From Trichuris trichiura (taxonomy: Eukaryota > Nematoda > Enoplea > Trichinellida > Trichuridae), in NCBI GenBank assembly GCA_037903355.1, contig JBAJFE010000014.1, forward strand, positions 1,116,001 to 1,180,000: a stretch of DNA of 64,000 bases, written 5' to 3'. The position numbers and the translations under genes were made by a program. Under the pieces are notes generated by a model, which saw only the letters and a program-made list of their open reading frames with translations, was not told the origin of the DNA and did no database searches. Of this stretch, positions 12,766 to 25,115 are shown piece after piece. How positions within the stretch are numbered: position 1 is the first letter of the stretch; every line of letters begins with the position of its first letter.

Positions 12766-15180
12766 TAAGCAAGTACTGGTGAGGGAGAAAAGCTGTTTCT
12801 TAAGGTAAAATCTGCCCTCAGTAACAAACACAGCTCATACAATGCTATAGGAATTTTGCATAGACCACTCTTAAAGAAACAAAGACTTTTTTTTTGCGTG
12901 ATTTGATTTAAAAAATCGAAAATGGCAACTTTTGAAAATATAGAATTGCTTTATGAGCACAACTTGCCAGTCCGTGTAAATAGGCATGCAAAACCCAGTT
13001 CATTGATTCTACTCTGCTCGTCGTCTTGAAACGGAATGACCTTGCTACTTGCATTCTTATGACAACCGGCCTGTAAGTAATTGTACAGCGTATACAAAGT
13101 GTTTACCTGTCATACCTGCCACTCGCTGTTTGGCATACGTCTGCCCCTATAATCAACCTGTTCTTTTCTTCAGGTCTAGTTAGAACAACAAGAAGCTCAG
13201 TATCTTGTCGCGGAGTGAAATTGGCATTCTAATATTATTACAAACAGTAATTAAAACCCAGCCAGCTTTGGAAGAAGTACCATAATATGCTCGTTCAACA
13301 ATCCGCAGTCGTCCCTAAGAAATGAATTGAATGATGATCATTTTAGAATAAATTACTATTCAGATCTACATCAATGCCATTCAAACGCGTTTAAAAAGCA
13401 AATTTTTTTCTACAAATAATGCAGGAATGGATGAGTTGAATTTTTGAAAAATGCTACCGTAAAAGCTATATATAAGCAGTTGCATTTGCAGGATACATAT
13501 CGTAAAGTACAACTCACGTAGGTGAGATGTATAAACAAAGCTGCAAAATGGGTGGATGGTGCAATCTTGCGTATCTTAATATTTCCTCCATTATGACCTA
13601 CTAATTATAATGGGTTTAAATGTTCAGATAAAATTCGCTGGCCATAACATGATGACAGTGATCCTCGAATTACTTACCGTAGTTTAAAATGAAGAGAACG
13701 CGTTACACTGGTTACCCGAGACAAGAATTTTGTAATGTTGTTAATAACAGCCTAAAAAAATTGAAATCAAGTGAAATCACACTTCTGATAGCGATAATAA
13801 GCGAAGTAACAAAACTTTCATTTCACTCTCAGAAATGATGCAGTTGAAAACATTGTTTTTGAAAATTCAATCAGGTTTATTTTAATCGGTATGCTAAAGT
13901 TACCATTGGTTATGTTCATAGTATAATCATAACGAATTTCAGATTTTTTCATGCTGATCCCCCTTCCCCCCCCCGCAAAAGCAGGCGGCAATATCAAAGG
14001 GCAATGCGCGACGATAACACAGATCAGCGGAACAACGGAAGGAACGTTCTTAGTGTGGGACACTGAACACTGGACAATGGACCATCACACCTTATGTGTA
14101 GGCTTAGGCTTAAGCTAGGGCAGGACAGGACGGCCGGCAGACGTGTAGTAATCACTTGAGTTCCTCTGAAGTTGCCGCCTGCTACAGCAGGGGAATGAGC
14201 GTGTGAAAAGATCCCGAATTTCTTTTTTCGTCAGCATAAGTTGTAGCAGATCATCATATATTACCTGTGCATCTTGTAGATCATTAGCCATTTCGCTTGA
14301 AAATATGATTTATTATCACTGTTGGTCACAAGTTAATACTTACCTTTTGAAACCGGGCGTATACACTAGCTCGATGTTCAGTGAATGCAAACACTGAATG
14401 CAAAAGCAACAATAGCACCACAAAGTCAGAATATAATTACTTTTGAACATATTGAGACATAAACTGCCCCTACAAGTTTCTACTAAGAAAGAAAACCTAT
14501 AAAGTCAGTCAGAGCAATAATTAACTAACCGTTGGCCAGACCGTTTAAAGGCAAAGTTAGATCAGAACATTTATCTTAAACTACATTGACTGTGAAAAAC
14601 GAAACTTTAAACCTGAATTTCTTAAAAGTAATAATTGCATCATAGCCGCATGTAAACTAGTTGTGCTTTAGCGCTTAGTGTAGCCCTTGCGTAGTATTTC
14701 CCATTTATAAAGGGGTAATCCGTATCAAAAAATAAATAAATTAAAAACCTATATAATCCACGATATAAAATGCATTTTTCATTTTTTATTTAATTGACAA
14801 AATATATTGACAGACGTAAAGTGTTTACTCAAAATAGAAATTCATTAATGAACTATGCGTACAATTAAAGGCTTACCGATAGAGTTATAGGGCAGTTGGC
14901 AAAAAATCAGCTCTTATACGTTGATCTATTTTAGGGAAAGTCACTCAACGCTGAGGGAAGCGAATGACAATTCTGAAATTTCTGTCAACATGAAATTTCT
15001 CATATACCCCGCCGCTCTAAATTGCTAGTTCAATTGAAAATGCGATCTGCTCTAACACTGGAGCTTTTAAAAAACAAAAATTGAAGGCAGTCAAGTTGAA
15101 TAAATAAGCAAAAATAGTGGGAGCTTCGTTAAGGCTCAAAACAACGTGGAAAGGAAACAGGCACACCTACTTCCTCTTTT
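12766..15180. other. no gene seen; isolated repeats only
   Basis: AT-rich spacer with a short C-run near 13,962-13,975 and a TTAGGC-like tract near 14,100. No ORF here has supporting evidence. Confidence 0.5.
14060..14170 (-). repeat. dispersed repeat containing TTAGGCTTAGGC tract
   Basis: The plus strand reads TAGGCTTAGGCTTAAG at 14,099-14,114. The reverse complement of this stretch matches 43,730-43,820 over about 80 nt (shared TGCCGGCC, then CTTAAGCC and TAAGCC blocks), so the two are copies of one dispersed repeat rather than independent telomere-like arrays. Confidence 0.5.
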
Positions 15181-15830
15181 ATCCGTTCATTCTATTTAGA
15201 ATTTTCACCCATAAGTAATGTCGTCCCATTCAGGACTTTACCCATTTAGAATTTTCACGCAATTAAAATGTAGAACTTGTCGAAACCTCAGCCCATTCAG
15301 TACTTCGACTTAGTCGATGTTTCGAATAATTCATAATTATGATGAAGAAAGAAAGAAGAAAATTAATTCATGACTAGTCATGAACTATTCAAGATTTCTA
15401 CAGGTCTAGATCGTAGTCCATTCAGTATTTCAACCTTTTCAGATATCAGCTTATTTGAAGTCTTGAACCATTCAAAGTTTTGACTTTTCCGGCTTCCTAC
15501 CCGCTCAAACCTTCAGTTCACTCAGTATTTAATCCACTTCAAGATTTGGGCCCGTACAGGATTCTGACATCTCACGTTTTTGACCTGGTCAAACTTCCAA
15601 CTAGTTCGGCACTACGAACGATTCAGTGTCGCCGTACATTCGGCATTTCGACATTTTCAGTATCAGCTCATTCAACTTTGCGACCTATCTAACATTCTGA
15701 CCCATTTGAGGTCTTCTACCTTTCAGGAATCCGACCAGATTAAAGTTTCGAGCCATTCATTATTTGGCTCAATTCGACCTATACCGCATGTCTAGCCATA
15801 CAGCATTTTAGAGCTGTCTCTAAGTTATAT
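15181..15830. repeat. degenerate 17-bp minisatellite
   Basis: About 35 head-to-tail, strongly diverged units of roughly 16-18 bp with an approximate consensus CATTCAGNATTTYGACC. The same unit occurs at the tips of foldback elements near 28.4-29.3 kb. The several overlapping ORFs in this stretch are a by-product of the repeat. Confidence 0.7.
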
Positions 15831-16674
15831 AAAATAGGTGAATTTTGGAAATTGGTACAACCATATTTTGAGGAATATTCTTCACCGTATCTTTTGGAAT
15901 CGACTTTTCAGAAGTTCAAGATTCACGATTTTAACAGTTTTGCAATTAGAGCTTCAAAATTTTGAAGCACTTGTCAAAATCTTGAAAGTTGAGAAGACGA
16001 AAGGGAAAAAATCAGGGTAAATTGAAAACGCGCTGTACGGGGCAGTCTTACGACAGTTCTGCGAATGTAACATCAAATGCAGGGAGCATTTGAATCATAA
16101 AAACGTTTTGGCACCATAACCATGTTGGATCTTGGATCACTTTGGAACACCTTCGAAGCATTGTTGGTTAATTTCAGTTTTTTTATCTTCTTCCGGATCT
16201 TGTCTAATGCTTTTGATAATCAACCGACGACGCTACCATACGATCCAAGAAACAATAAGGCTGTGGTACGTAAACATCTTCATGGTTCAAATGCGTCCCT
16301 TATTTTGGAGTTGCACATGCAAAAGCGCTGCAAGGCCACACCTTACAATGTATCTTCAGCCTAGCTGGGATTTCAGCCTGTTTGGGTCATGACCTATCAC
16401 AGATTTTAAGCCTTCGGGATTTCTATGTTTCGGACTTTGACTCATCATCGACATTCTGCATATTGGCCATAGCTCCCTCTAAAACGTGTTCCAGCGCTCA
16501 CCGTAAGTTCCAAAGTCTTTTCGTGAATACCACACTTGAATACTCTTCAAAGCTGCTAACACAAAAAAATCTTTACATTACAAATCGTCATCAATGCGTA
16601 CAAACAATGCTGCAGGTGTCTGTTAGAAAGTACGTTAGGAAGTGTGTTACGAGATAATCATGTTTTTGATAGTA

Positions 16675-16858
16675 CAGTAGAACCCTTGAAGTTGACCACT
16701 CCTATATGGTGACCACCTCCCTAAATTGACCGAATTTTGGCCAGTTAATTTGTCCGCACGTTAGCCATACTTATACCCACTTCCTATATGTTGACCACCT
16801 CCTATGTCGACCAGTTTTCCCCAGTTCGTTGGGTCGTCAACTTACGGGGGTTTTAATG
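16675..16858. mobile_element. pogo/Tigger-like MITE
   Basis: The inverted termini (CAGTAGAACCCTTGAAGTTG at 16,675, complement of CATTAAAACCCCCGTAAGTTG-like end at 16,858) are flanked by TA on both sides (16,673-16,674 and 16,859-16,860). At 184 bp it has no coding capacity. The interior contains repeated GTTGACCACCTCC-like motifs. Confidence 0.75.
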
Positions 16859-18059
16859 TATTTAAATATCATAAGAAATTGTTGATTATTACTCACTTAG
16901 CGAACTTAATGGTTGACAGCGTCAAAAAACCAAGTGATAAACAGGATGTTGAAATCCACTGAAACTACCATTTAAGGAATTCAAGTTCCGTCGCTTGTTA
17001 TACAGTAATAACTAGAGTACTGCAGAACGCCACAAGTTGGCCCCGCTGTCTGCTGCGTTCAGTTTACTTGATTAGATCAGGCTCCCTTCATTGCTCCTTT
17101 ATCTTTTTCGTCAGCAGAAGTATTTCTGCACGGTCCTTGCTTTTATCATAGTTAGATATGCTTGGAGAACCGTTTTTACCTTCAGTACGTTATGCTCATA
17201 GAGGCTATGACTGGTCCTTTATGCTGGCTATTTTTGAATTTTTTTTGTTTTTCGAAAAAACGACTAAGTTCACTAGCTTAACAAGGATAGCATCAAGCTA
17301 CTGGTGCAGCAGATTCATTCCGATAACTCTGTAATGTGTCAAAGCTGGGTCCTTTCAAGTCAAGTAGGACAGTTTAATGTTGTTAAAGAGGTAAAAAGTT
17401 AAAAGGCATCAGGCTTTCCGTTTTTGTACTTTTTCTGTTAAAATGTTCTGAACTGAGTTCAGCCGCTTTAGGTATACTAAGTTTGAGTAAAACATACCCA
17501 TCACCTAAGCAACTCGTTACCCTCACTGACAACGGAGCTGAGCAGTTCTAAAACGCATCAAAAATTTTGTCCTGCACTTTTCCTACGAATCTGCTCACCT
17601 ATTCGTTGGTAGGGCACTTGTATGGTTTTGTTGCGAAACATTAGTGGCAATGCTGCGGCTGAAAAGCAGTGTGAGCATAATTCATAACCATATCATAGAA
17701 ATTCTTATTAATACATTAGCGACTTAACAGCTTTTGCACTTTCAGTGTGCTCGTGAATTTCAAACAGGCCCATAAGCAAAATGTTAAAATTAGCAGTACC
17801 CGCTAAAGTGCTTCCTTATGTTTAACATGATACGGTGCTTCTCATTTTACTTCAATGCCCACATGAAGGCTTTCTATAATCATTCAAATGAATATGAAGA
17901 AAAAGTGGGTGCAAGTGTTTTATGGCGCAAAATTTTATCTAGCCTCATTTAGTTGCTACTAATCATGGATGCCATAATTGTTTACTACAGTAAACAGTTT
18001 TAATGCTTCAAAAAAACGTTTGCTGAACTTGCAGGAATTCTGGACGAAGATAAACTCAA

Positions 18060-18476
18060 ATGGACACATACGCCAAGACAAATTTAGAAAGCCAGCAGAT
18101 TCAATATGTGTGGAAGGCAGAAGGTGACGTCATCACGGTTTCAAAAAATAACGAAGGAAACGTTCAAGATGAAGACATCCATAATAGAGTGTGCAGTATT
18201 TGTGGTTATAAAAACAAAAGACCGTCGCTGTTGATGAGTCACAAATTAAGTCATACGTCACAAAAGCCTTATGAGTGCAACGTTTGCTCTTCTACGTTCA
18301 GGTGCAAGTCATCCGCGGTTACACATGCTGCAATGGCACACAGAATCATAATAATTCAAGAGAAGAGCCCTATAATAGCCCAGCCTCTCGATGAAGCATA
18401 TAAAACATGGAAAACGCGCTGCAACTTCATGGAACAAGGTCAACCATTCCCACAGAAAGGGGGGAAGAATCATTGA
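18060..18476 (+). CDS. C2H2 zinc-finger protein (last or only exon)
   Basis: The 138-codon ORF encodes two tandem C2H2 fingers at about residues 45-90. Finger 1 is C-x2-C-x12-H-x3-H (VCSICGYKNK...HKLSH), finger 2 is C-x2-C-x12-H-x4-H (YECNVCSSTF...HAAMAH), joined by the classic linker TSQKPYE. This suggests a sequence-specific DNA-binding nuclear protein. A splice-acceptor-like CTTGCAG at 18,030-18,036 lies just upstream, so an earlier exon is possible; the ATG at 18,060 is the first in frame. The C-terminus is short and polar. A decayed relative sits at 22.4 kb. Confidence 0.65.
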   Translation: MDTYAKTNLESQQIQYVWKAEGDVITVSKNNEGNVQDEDIHNRVCSICGYKNKRPSLLMSHKLSHTSQKPYECNVCSSTFRCKSSAVTHAAMAHRIIIIQEKSPIIAQPLDEAYKTWKTRCNFMEQGQPFPQKGGKNH

Positions 18477-18867
18477 AAATTACTTTGTGCAAAAAGAGAT
18501 GTTCCAGTGTTGCCTACAAGTACACATGAATTTAATTTGGAGGAATAAATCATGAAGTAAAATTTGTTACTTCTGAAATGAGGGGCGCATAGAACCGTCA
18601 ACGCTGCAGAAAGATTATGTGAATGAGCACATGTGAAAAGTCAGGAGAGAATCATTTTCTGGGAGCATTGGCACTCGGCAATAACGGAAGCAATAAGGAC
18701 TTGTTCATAATGAAAAGTTCAATAACGACTGTGAATACACAATTTGATTCCTGCTGACTTGCTTATAAAAACTTGTTTACTAAAATTCCAGTAGGTAAGC
18801 ACAAGGTAAAGATATAGTTTTTATCGTGGCTTAGATATCTGCTACCTGAAATTTCAGTTTACTTTCA

Positions 18868-19191
18868 TTTCATAGTAGATCTTCAGATTCACGGGTTTTG
18901 CCTGTTGGGTGTATCTGTAAGTAAACTTCAAAATGCCCTACCAACGGATGGATGAGCAAATTGTTAGAGAAATTACAGAACAAAACGAATACCGTACGTT
19001 TCGGAACTGCTCATGTTCCGTCGTCAGCAGTGTTGGGGAGAAACACGAGCAGTTCCGAAACGTACGGTATTCGTTTTGTTCTGTAATTTCTCTAACAATT
19101 TGCTCATCCATCCGTTGGTAGGGCATTTTGAAGTTTACTTACAGATACACCCAACAGGCAAAACCCGTGAATCTGAAGATCTACTATGAAA
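18868..19191. mobile_element. snap-back MITE, copy 2 (long perfect palindrome)
   Basis: About 145-bp inverted arms that are almost perfectly complementary around a 30-bp centre. The outer 70 bp of each arm matches the element at 11,400-11,566 (CACGGGTTTTGCCTGTTGG, TATCTGTAAGTAAACTTC, GCCCTACCAACG). The inner part differs, so the two copies share ends but not cores. GTAAGT at 18,917 and TTACTTACAG ending 19,144 frame an intron-like core of 228 nt. The ORFs found on both strands here are mirror images produced by the palindrome. Confidence 0.9.
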
Positions 19192-19199
19192 CTATTCAA

Positions 19200-20690
19200 G
19201 CCTGTTAAAAGACATCCTGTTTTTACTTTCATTGGATATTTCGCTCAGTTCATTCTAGTTCCTGTGAGCTAACAGCAAAGCAAGCAACAAAATGGGAAAG
19301 CGGAAGTTCTGTATGATGATTCCTATGGTCTATCAGAATTGACTCATTCCATTATCAACATATGACAAGAACAGTGATTCATCCGACCATGTTGACTTAT
19401 AAGTGAAGCAATTCTTGAATGAGCCTACTAATGCGTGACTGATAAAAAGAATTAACAGTTAAAATCTTTTCTACTATAACCACTGTGGTTCAAAAATAAA
19501 GAAAATAGGTAATGATGCTTTTGTTAATGTCCACTACTCATTTTTACTGTCATATGATTCAGTTATCAAAAAGTGAAGCCCACGCAGCAGATGGGTGGCT
19601 AACTTCTTAGTAGAAAACAGACTAAAATGATTGAAGGGCCAATTCAGTTTTCAGAGCTATTTGACTCGTCGTCAGTGAAAAACTCTTTTTAGCAAGAACG
19701 CGCGGTGTGCAAACGCGCTTTGAGAGAAGCTTGGTGTATTTTGCTTCGTACTAATTACTGGCAACTTCGTCAACCACACAGAAAGTGCTTTACAAAATGT
19801 CAGAAGCCGTCAGATCAAAGCAAAGCATCCAAAATTAAAAGATGCAGCTGGGAAAAATCATGTGAACTACCTGTGACGATATCTGCGTTTACAAAAGTCT
19901 TCTTTCAAACTGCTGCAATCACTTGGAATTTTAACCTTACTGTAACAAGCTTTTAAAATCTTAATTCATGAATATCACAAGTGTTGTAACTGATGGGCAG
20001 GACTTACCATTTTGGCTGCTTTAAGCAATGTTGGATTTTGAGGGATCTTTTGCTGCTTCTCTGCATTAGCTTTCTAACGATAAGCCAAGGACTAACAATT
20101 GATTAAACGCACTATACACGTAGTTTGCGGACTATACTGTGAACTACAACATTGCATTATTGAAGCATAAATGATCAGTCGCTACTAAGAAGGAATCGGT
20201 ACTCCACGCCAACATAATCAAATACATGATAAATCAATGGCAAATTTACCTCTGTTTTTGAAATCAGCTTGATCTATTCAGCAAAATTTTCATAGGACAG
20301 CAGGCACTGTAGGGGGCAGTAGTGTCACTGAGCTGACTGGCCAATCAATGGCGTTTCGTATGAACCAGGTTACTTCTGGGTCAAGCTCGATTGCCTGTAT
20401 ACATAAATCACTACTGATGCTTTCAGTCAGATTTACAACAACTTTTTAAAATAACTATCGCGCATTTTGCTTACTGCACTGTTCCTGGCAGTTATATGCT
20501 ATAAGTTAAAAAGTTATAGACCAAACCGTGCAGTAAACAACATTCAGCCTATTTGTCTTTATCTAGTGCAAAAGACTGGTAGGAGTTTCGCCCAAAACAG
20601 AAACAGGCGCATACAAACAATAGGCGTCATTAGGTGGCAATGAATTGTAGGCTTAGTCGCTCAAAGTACTACTACGTAACTGAAACAAAG
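19200..20690. other. no gene supported
   Basis: Part of the larger diverged duplication (see findings). A block near 20,320-20,440 resembles 23,960-24,085. One 83-codon ORF at 19,705 has no support. Confidence 0.4.
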
Positions 20691-20693
20691 ACA

Positions 20694-21051
20694 AGGCAAT
20701 GTAAACATTTTATACCTAAATGACAGATGCTCTTTAAATTGAACGTTTAATCATTACCAGGACAACTTGTTCACTGCGGAGTAAATTTTTCAGCTGACAC
20801 ACAAATGCTGAAGTAGAGCTCCTTGAAGTACTTTTTCAGCGTTGCTACTTCCTGCGTGCTGTTTTGACGCTCAGGCAATGTAAACATTTTATACCTAAAT
20901 GACAGATGCTCTTTAAATTGAACGTTTAATCATTACCAGGACAACTTGTTCACTGCGGAGTAAATTTTTCAGCTGACACACAAATGCTGAAGTAGAGCTC
21001 CTTGAAGTACTTTTTCAGCGTTGCTACTTCCTGCGTGCTGTTTTGACGCTC
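20694..21051. repeat. perfect 179-bp tandem duplication
   Basis: Units 20,694-20,872 and 20,873-21,051 are identical over their whole length by direct reading and abut without spacer. Neither contains a recognised gene. Confidence 0.95.
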
Positions 21052-22399
21052 AGTCAGCTAATAGAGGTAGTAATCAGCCGCAGCGACTTCTACCCATCAG
21101 TTATCTTACCTCGGTAGGAAGCGGCATATCGTTGAAGAAAGAACATGGTTGGGTTTGAAAGTTCCAGAGTAAAAAATTGATTATTTAAAAACAGGTCCCG
21201 CCATAAAGTCTGCAAAAAAGGATTAACTACAGCTGTTGCATCAACTACCTCAAAGAAGAAACAGACATTACCTTGGTAACTGGGTTCCAGGAACACAAGC
21301 GTTGCATCAGAGATTATAGAAGAATGCCAGAGACTCACCTGTAAGGACGCAAACCAGACGCCGCAGGTTACTGCATGGGTTGAGCACGAAAAAAATGTGG
21401 GAAATACTGGCAACGCTTTTCCAATTTTTTGAACATATCTTTCGACGCTCACTTGACTTAGAAGTATGAACTGCATGTTGAGACACTAACTTTCACAATA
21501 GCAAGATGAAATGGACTTTTTTTGCCTGACACACTATGATGGAATACAGAGATATCAAAGCTGGAGTTAGAAAAACGCAGAGCTGTGTGGTCAGTCAAAT
21601 TGTTTGTCATGTTATCTCTACTTCATCACTTCGGCAGCGATGAATGATTCACAAGAATTCGGCTACCCATTAAATATTCAATGAATGCAAACAACATCAT
21701 AAAACCCACTGACAGCCTTAAGGGTTGACAGTGACTCATAGCTGAACAGGGAAGGTCATAGAAAACTTTCCAACCATGAAACATCACTCCGTTACGAAGC
21801 ATTCAGTACTCAAGAATAAGAAAAGATGCAGTTAATTGAGCGGGAAACATTCTTGCATAATATCAAATAATGATCCAGAAAACAAGTTCTGCTATTCAAC
21901 TTGAAATGTGAACGTCAACAAGGTGCTACAGAAAACCTTCACAAAACACATTAGGAAGTTTGAAAACTAAGCTTTTATACTGTGCAGAATAAAAACCTCA
22001 CGAAACTACATGTACTATTATTCAATTACTGAACTTAATAATTGACAGCCCAAAGAAAACAATTCTGAAAAGCATCGAAATGTAGACTTTATTGCGAACA
22101 ATAATCAGTGGTCAAGCTTGTACCCGAAAGCTATGGAATAAATATTGTTTAAAAAAGTGGCCTGAAATCTGCTCAAAACAGGTTGCTTCCGTGATTATAA
22201 AATCAATCTGCTTTTATTTATACAAATAACGGTTTCTGAAACGCAGGATCCCTTGGGAAAGGCTTAGCTTTCACTTACAGACGTTTTACATTGGCAACCA
22301 CACGAAATCTACATTACAATGTCAGGAAACTTCATATGCGTTCAGGCTAGAAGATTATGTTACCACAGTTTTTAGAAATGCTAAACCATAAGAAAGTGA

Positions 22400-22600
22400 T
22401 TACGATGCCGTTAATGGTATGTGCTGCACTTATAGCTTTCGTGATAAAAAGCCATCGTTGCTGAAACGCCACAAGCTAAATCATATCTCAAGAAAGTCAT
22501 GCAGACGCAAAATATGCTTTTCTATGTTCAAGCATAAATGGTTTGCACGTGGAAGTCGAACATAGACTTTTAATCATCAAAAGCACAATCCTACAATGGC
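22400..22600 (+). pseudogene. decayed copy of the zinc-finger ORF
   Basis: One frame reads SFRDKKPSLLKRHKLNHIS, which aligns to GYKNKRPSLLMSHKLSHTS of the 18.1-kb ORF, and the DNA alignment continues through the second finger (CGCAAAATATGCTTTTCTATG against TGCAACGTTTGCTCTTCTACG). The first cysteine pair and the second finger's cysteines and histidines are lost, and stops interrupt the frame. Further downstream DNA (22,680-22,780) still resembles 18,420-18,560. It is part of a larger ancient duplication. Confidence 0.6.
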
Positions 22601-23660
22601 GCCGCAGATGAAGGGGGAACATGAAACGTGAAAAAGATGCCATAACCTTAGACTATCGGGCCACTTGGATTGATGATCTGTGGAAAAAAATCATTGAATC
22701 ACTTATGTGCACAAGGAGATCTTCTATGGCAGCAACAAATACCATGCCTTAATCTGGAGAGACGAATGCTGAAATAGCGTAGCAAAGTCACAGAATTTGG
22801 TAATTACTGAACAAATTTAAGATGCCAAAGCAAAATCGTTTTCTGAAAGGACGGGTACTCACGAATTAAAGAAACAGTAAGAGCTGTACTTAAATGAAAG
22901 CTTTAACGATAAACATGACTGCTTGATTATTTTCCCCCATATGTGCTTATGGAAAACTACTGGCTCAAATTTTTACAGCCAACGGCATGTAAAGTTCATA
23001 ATTTTTTTTGTAGTTTAAATATCAGGTACTACCAGTTAGTTAATTATATTAATAGGCTCACTATCACTTGATTTGGTTTAGTCTGCTACATGCAACGTAC
23101 GGTTATTTTCTACAGCGATTCATGTGAAGTACCACCCATTCTACCTACGCTGGCCAAGTAATGAAGCTACTGAAAATGTTACTACTAGTAACTAATGTTA
23201 AATGATTTCTTTTAAAAGCGTATTCAAAAATTATGCCCAGATTTTTAAAATAAATCATAGCAATGTCTTCTTGAAACAGACTGAAAAACAACTTATTTAC
23301 ATTGTCGTAAGAATAAGTAACTGCTTGAAGACCAACCAAAACCAACTGATTCAGCTGATCGGTAAACCTCTGAAAAAAATGGACTAAAATGAAGGCTGCC
23401 CATAGCTTTCAAAACCCTCTGATTAAGTTGTTAACGGGAAACACTCTACAGAGGAAACTTTTACCTTCTGATGCTCTCTTCAGTTGCCGTTCTAGCATAA
23501 AGCACATTGTTAGAATTGCTTGCCTGCATTACACATGGAATCCGGTACTACTATGCCACACAACTGTCTCTGGAAAAGCGATCCAATAGTTTGTGCTAAC
23601 TTAATGGAACAGTTTTGAGAACATAACACCTTCGTGCGGGTCAGTGCACGGTGGATACGC

Positions 23661-23876
23661 AATTTTGATACGGAAGATGTACTGTCAGTTCATATTCAAT
23701 AAACTTGATTTAATTCCGTAGTTTTTCGGGTCCAAGCTTGACCCGAAAAATCAAAGAGTAATCTCTTAGTCTTTACTCTTTAACTCTGATAACAGGTCAA
23801 GCCTGGATCCGTAAGCTAAGGCAATAAATCAAATTTATTGAAAGCTGACTGACGGGACATCTTCCGTAACAAAATT
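23661..23876. mobile_element. foldback MITE with hammerhead-like motifs in both arms
   Basis: The 216-bp element has about 57-bp inverted termini (TTTTGATACGGAAGATGT at the left, complement of ACATCTTCCGTAACAAAATT at the right). Both arms carry a diverged version of the string seen at 6806 (CTGATAACAGGTC...GGATCCGTAAGCT near 23,787-23,815, and the complement of TCGGGTC...GACCCGAAAA near 23,725-23,752). Boxes are mutated, so no active ribozyme is expected. Confidence 0.7.
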
Positions 23877-25115
23877 AGGTACTCAACTTACTAGAACAGA
23901 TTTTCAGGCGACTTTGCTGTGGATCCTTTCATTCGCCAATACCAGGTCATTATGCAGCATAGGTGGCATGAGTGTCACTTAACCAACTGACGAACCAATG
24001 GCATTCAGAATAACTAGATACGTTTCCGTCTGTTGCTCTTATAGCTAGACAAGCATGATAATTTTCAGTCAGATTTGAATCAACTTTTTAAATTAATTAT
24101 CATATACAGCAGTTGCTGCTTTATTTTCAGTGATCTTTCAGTAACCAATGTTCCGCATGACCTAAGCAGCGATCGTCAAACATGAAAATTTTAAATTTAA
24201 GTTAATGCTATTACGCTTATTAGACATTAGGTCACTAATAACGGAACGCGCTCAATGCAGAAGCGACATTTTTGACTGACCTGAAAGTTCAGAATGAGTA
24301 CCTTTGATGCAGCCATAACGTAGGCGCCATTTTGATGCAGCTGTTTCCAGATTAGCTTCAAAACTTCTGAAATTACATAGCGGTAGAACAGTGCCACAGA
24401 GACGTAAATAAATTATCAAATGACCTATTAAAACACTTAAGCCATGCAAAGTGAAAAAAAGGAAGACGTGGTGCCTACTTTTCATTACATTCATTACACT
24501 GGAAGCAGACAAATGAGAAAGTGCATCTTTCAGTATTGTCAATAATTTTTTTGTATTTTTCAACAGGACAAGCTCCGTACAAATCCAAACATTAAAACGT
24601 ATGGTCCCGTACCAAAAAGTTATATTTTCAAGACTACAGGTTTTATAGCGTACTTAGCAGCCTAAATTGGCAAAACATTCAAACGCATTAGCAGAAGTTT
24701 CGACTGGTCCAACGACGCCAACAGTGATACGTTAAAATGCTGCGCACTTCTCTCTCAATGGGAAGTAGAACTGTAAAAGGCTGAACTCCAATGAACTTCT
24801 CTTCCAAAACTCAGTAAGCAACTGCTAAACTCTGTAACTAATCGTACTTCAAGGAATTAGGTTGGCACAATAATAGATGCATATTAAGATAAGAAAATGA
24901 ATGATAAGCAAAGACGTATGTGAAAACTATATTTAAGATTGACATAAAGCGAGTGAGTAAAAGGTGTTCGAATATAACCAGCTGGAAGAGCAACCACGGT
25001 GTAGGCGACCGTCGTCAAAATCACAGCGCGAAGAATGCTATGAACAATGCAAACTTTAACAATGGTTGGACATCGTGATATGCTCCTTTTTGGCCCGTCA
25101 TGTTCCCGGAACATT
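23877..25115. other. no gene supported
   Basis: Contains the second copy of the 20.3-kb block and a few ORFs of up to 103 codons without recognisable features. It is followed by the 3' end of the ASK-type kinase gene. Confidence 0.4.

Noticed and set aside
14099..14114. Interstitial telomere array
   Set aside because: Only two and a half units, and the flanks match another locus, so it belongs to a dispersed repeat.
15480..16657. Cluster of overlapping plus-strand ORFs
   Set aside because: Most lie in or next to the degenerate 17-bp repeat array and have no domain.
18933..19126. Two 62-codon ORFs on opposite strands with almost the same protein
   Set aside because: They are mirror images created by the perfect palindrome of the snap-back element.
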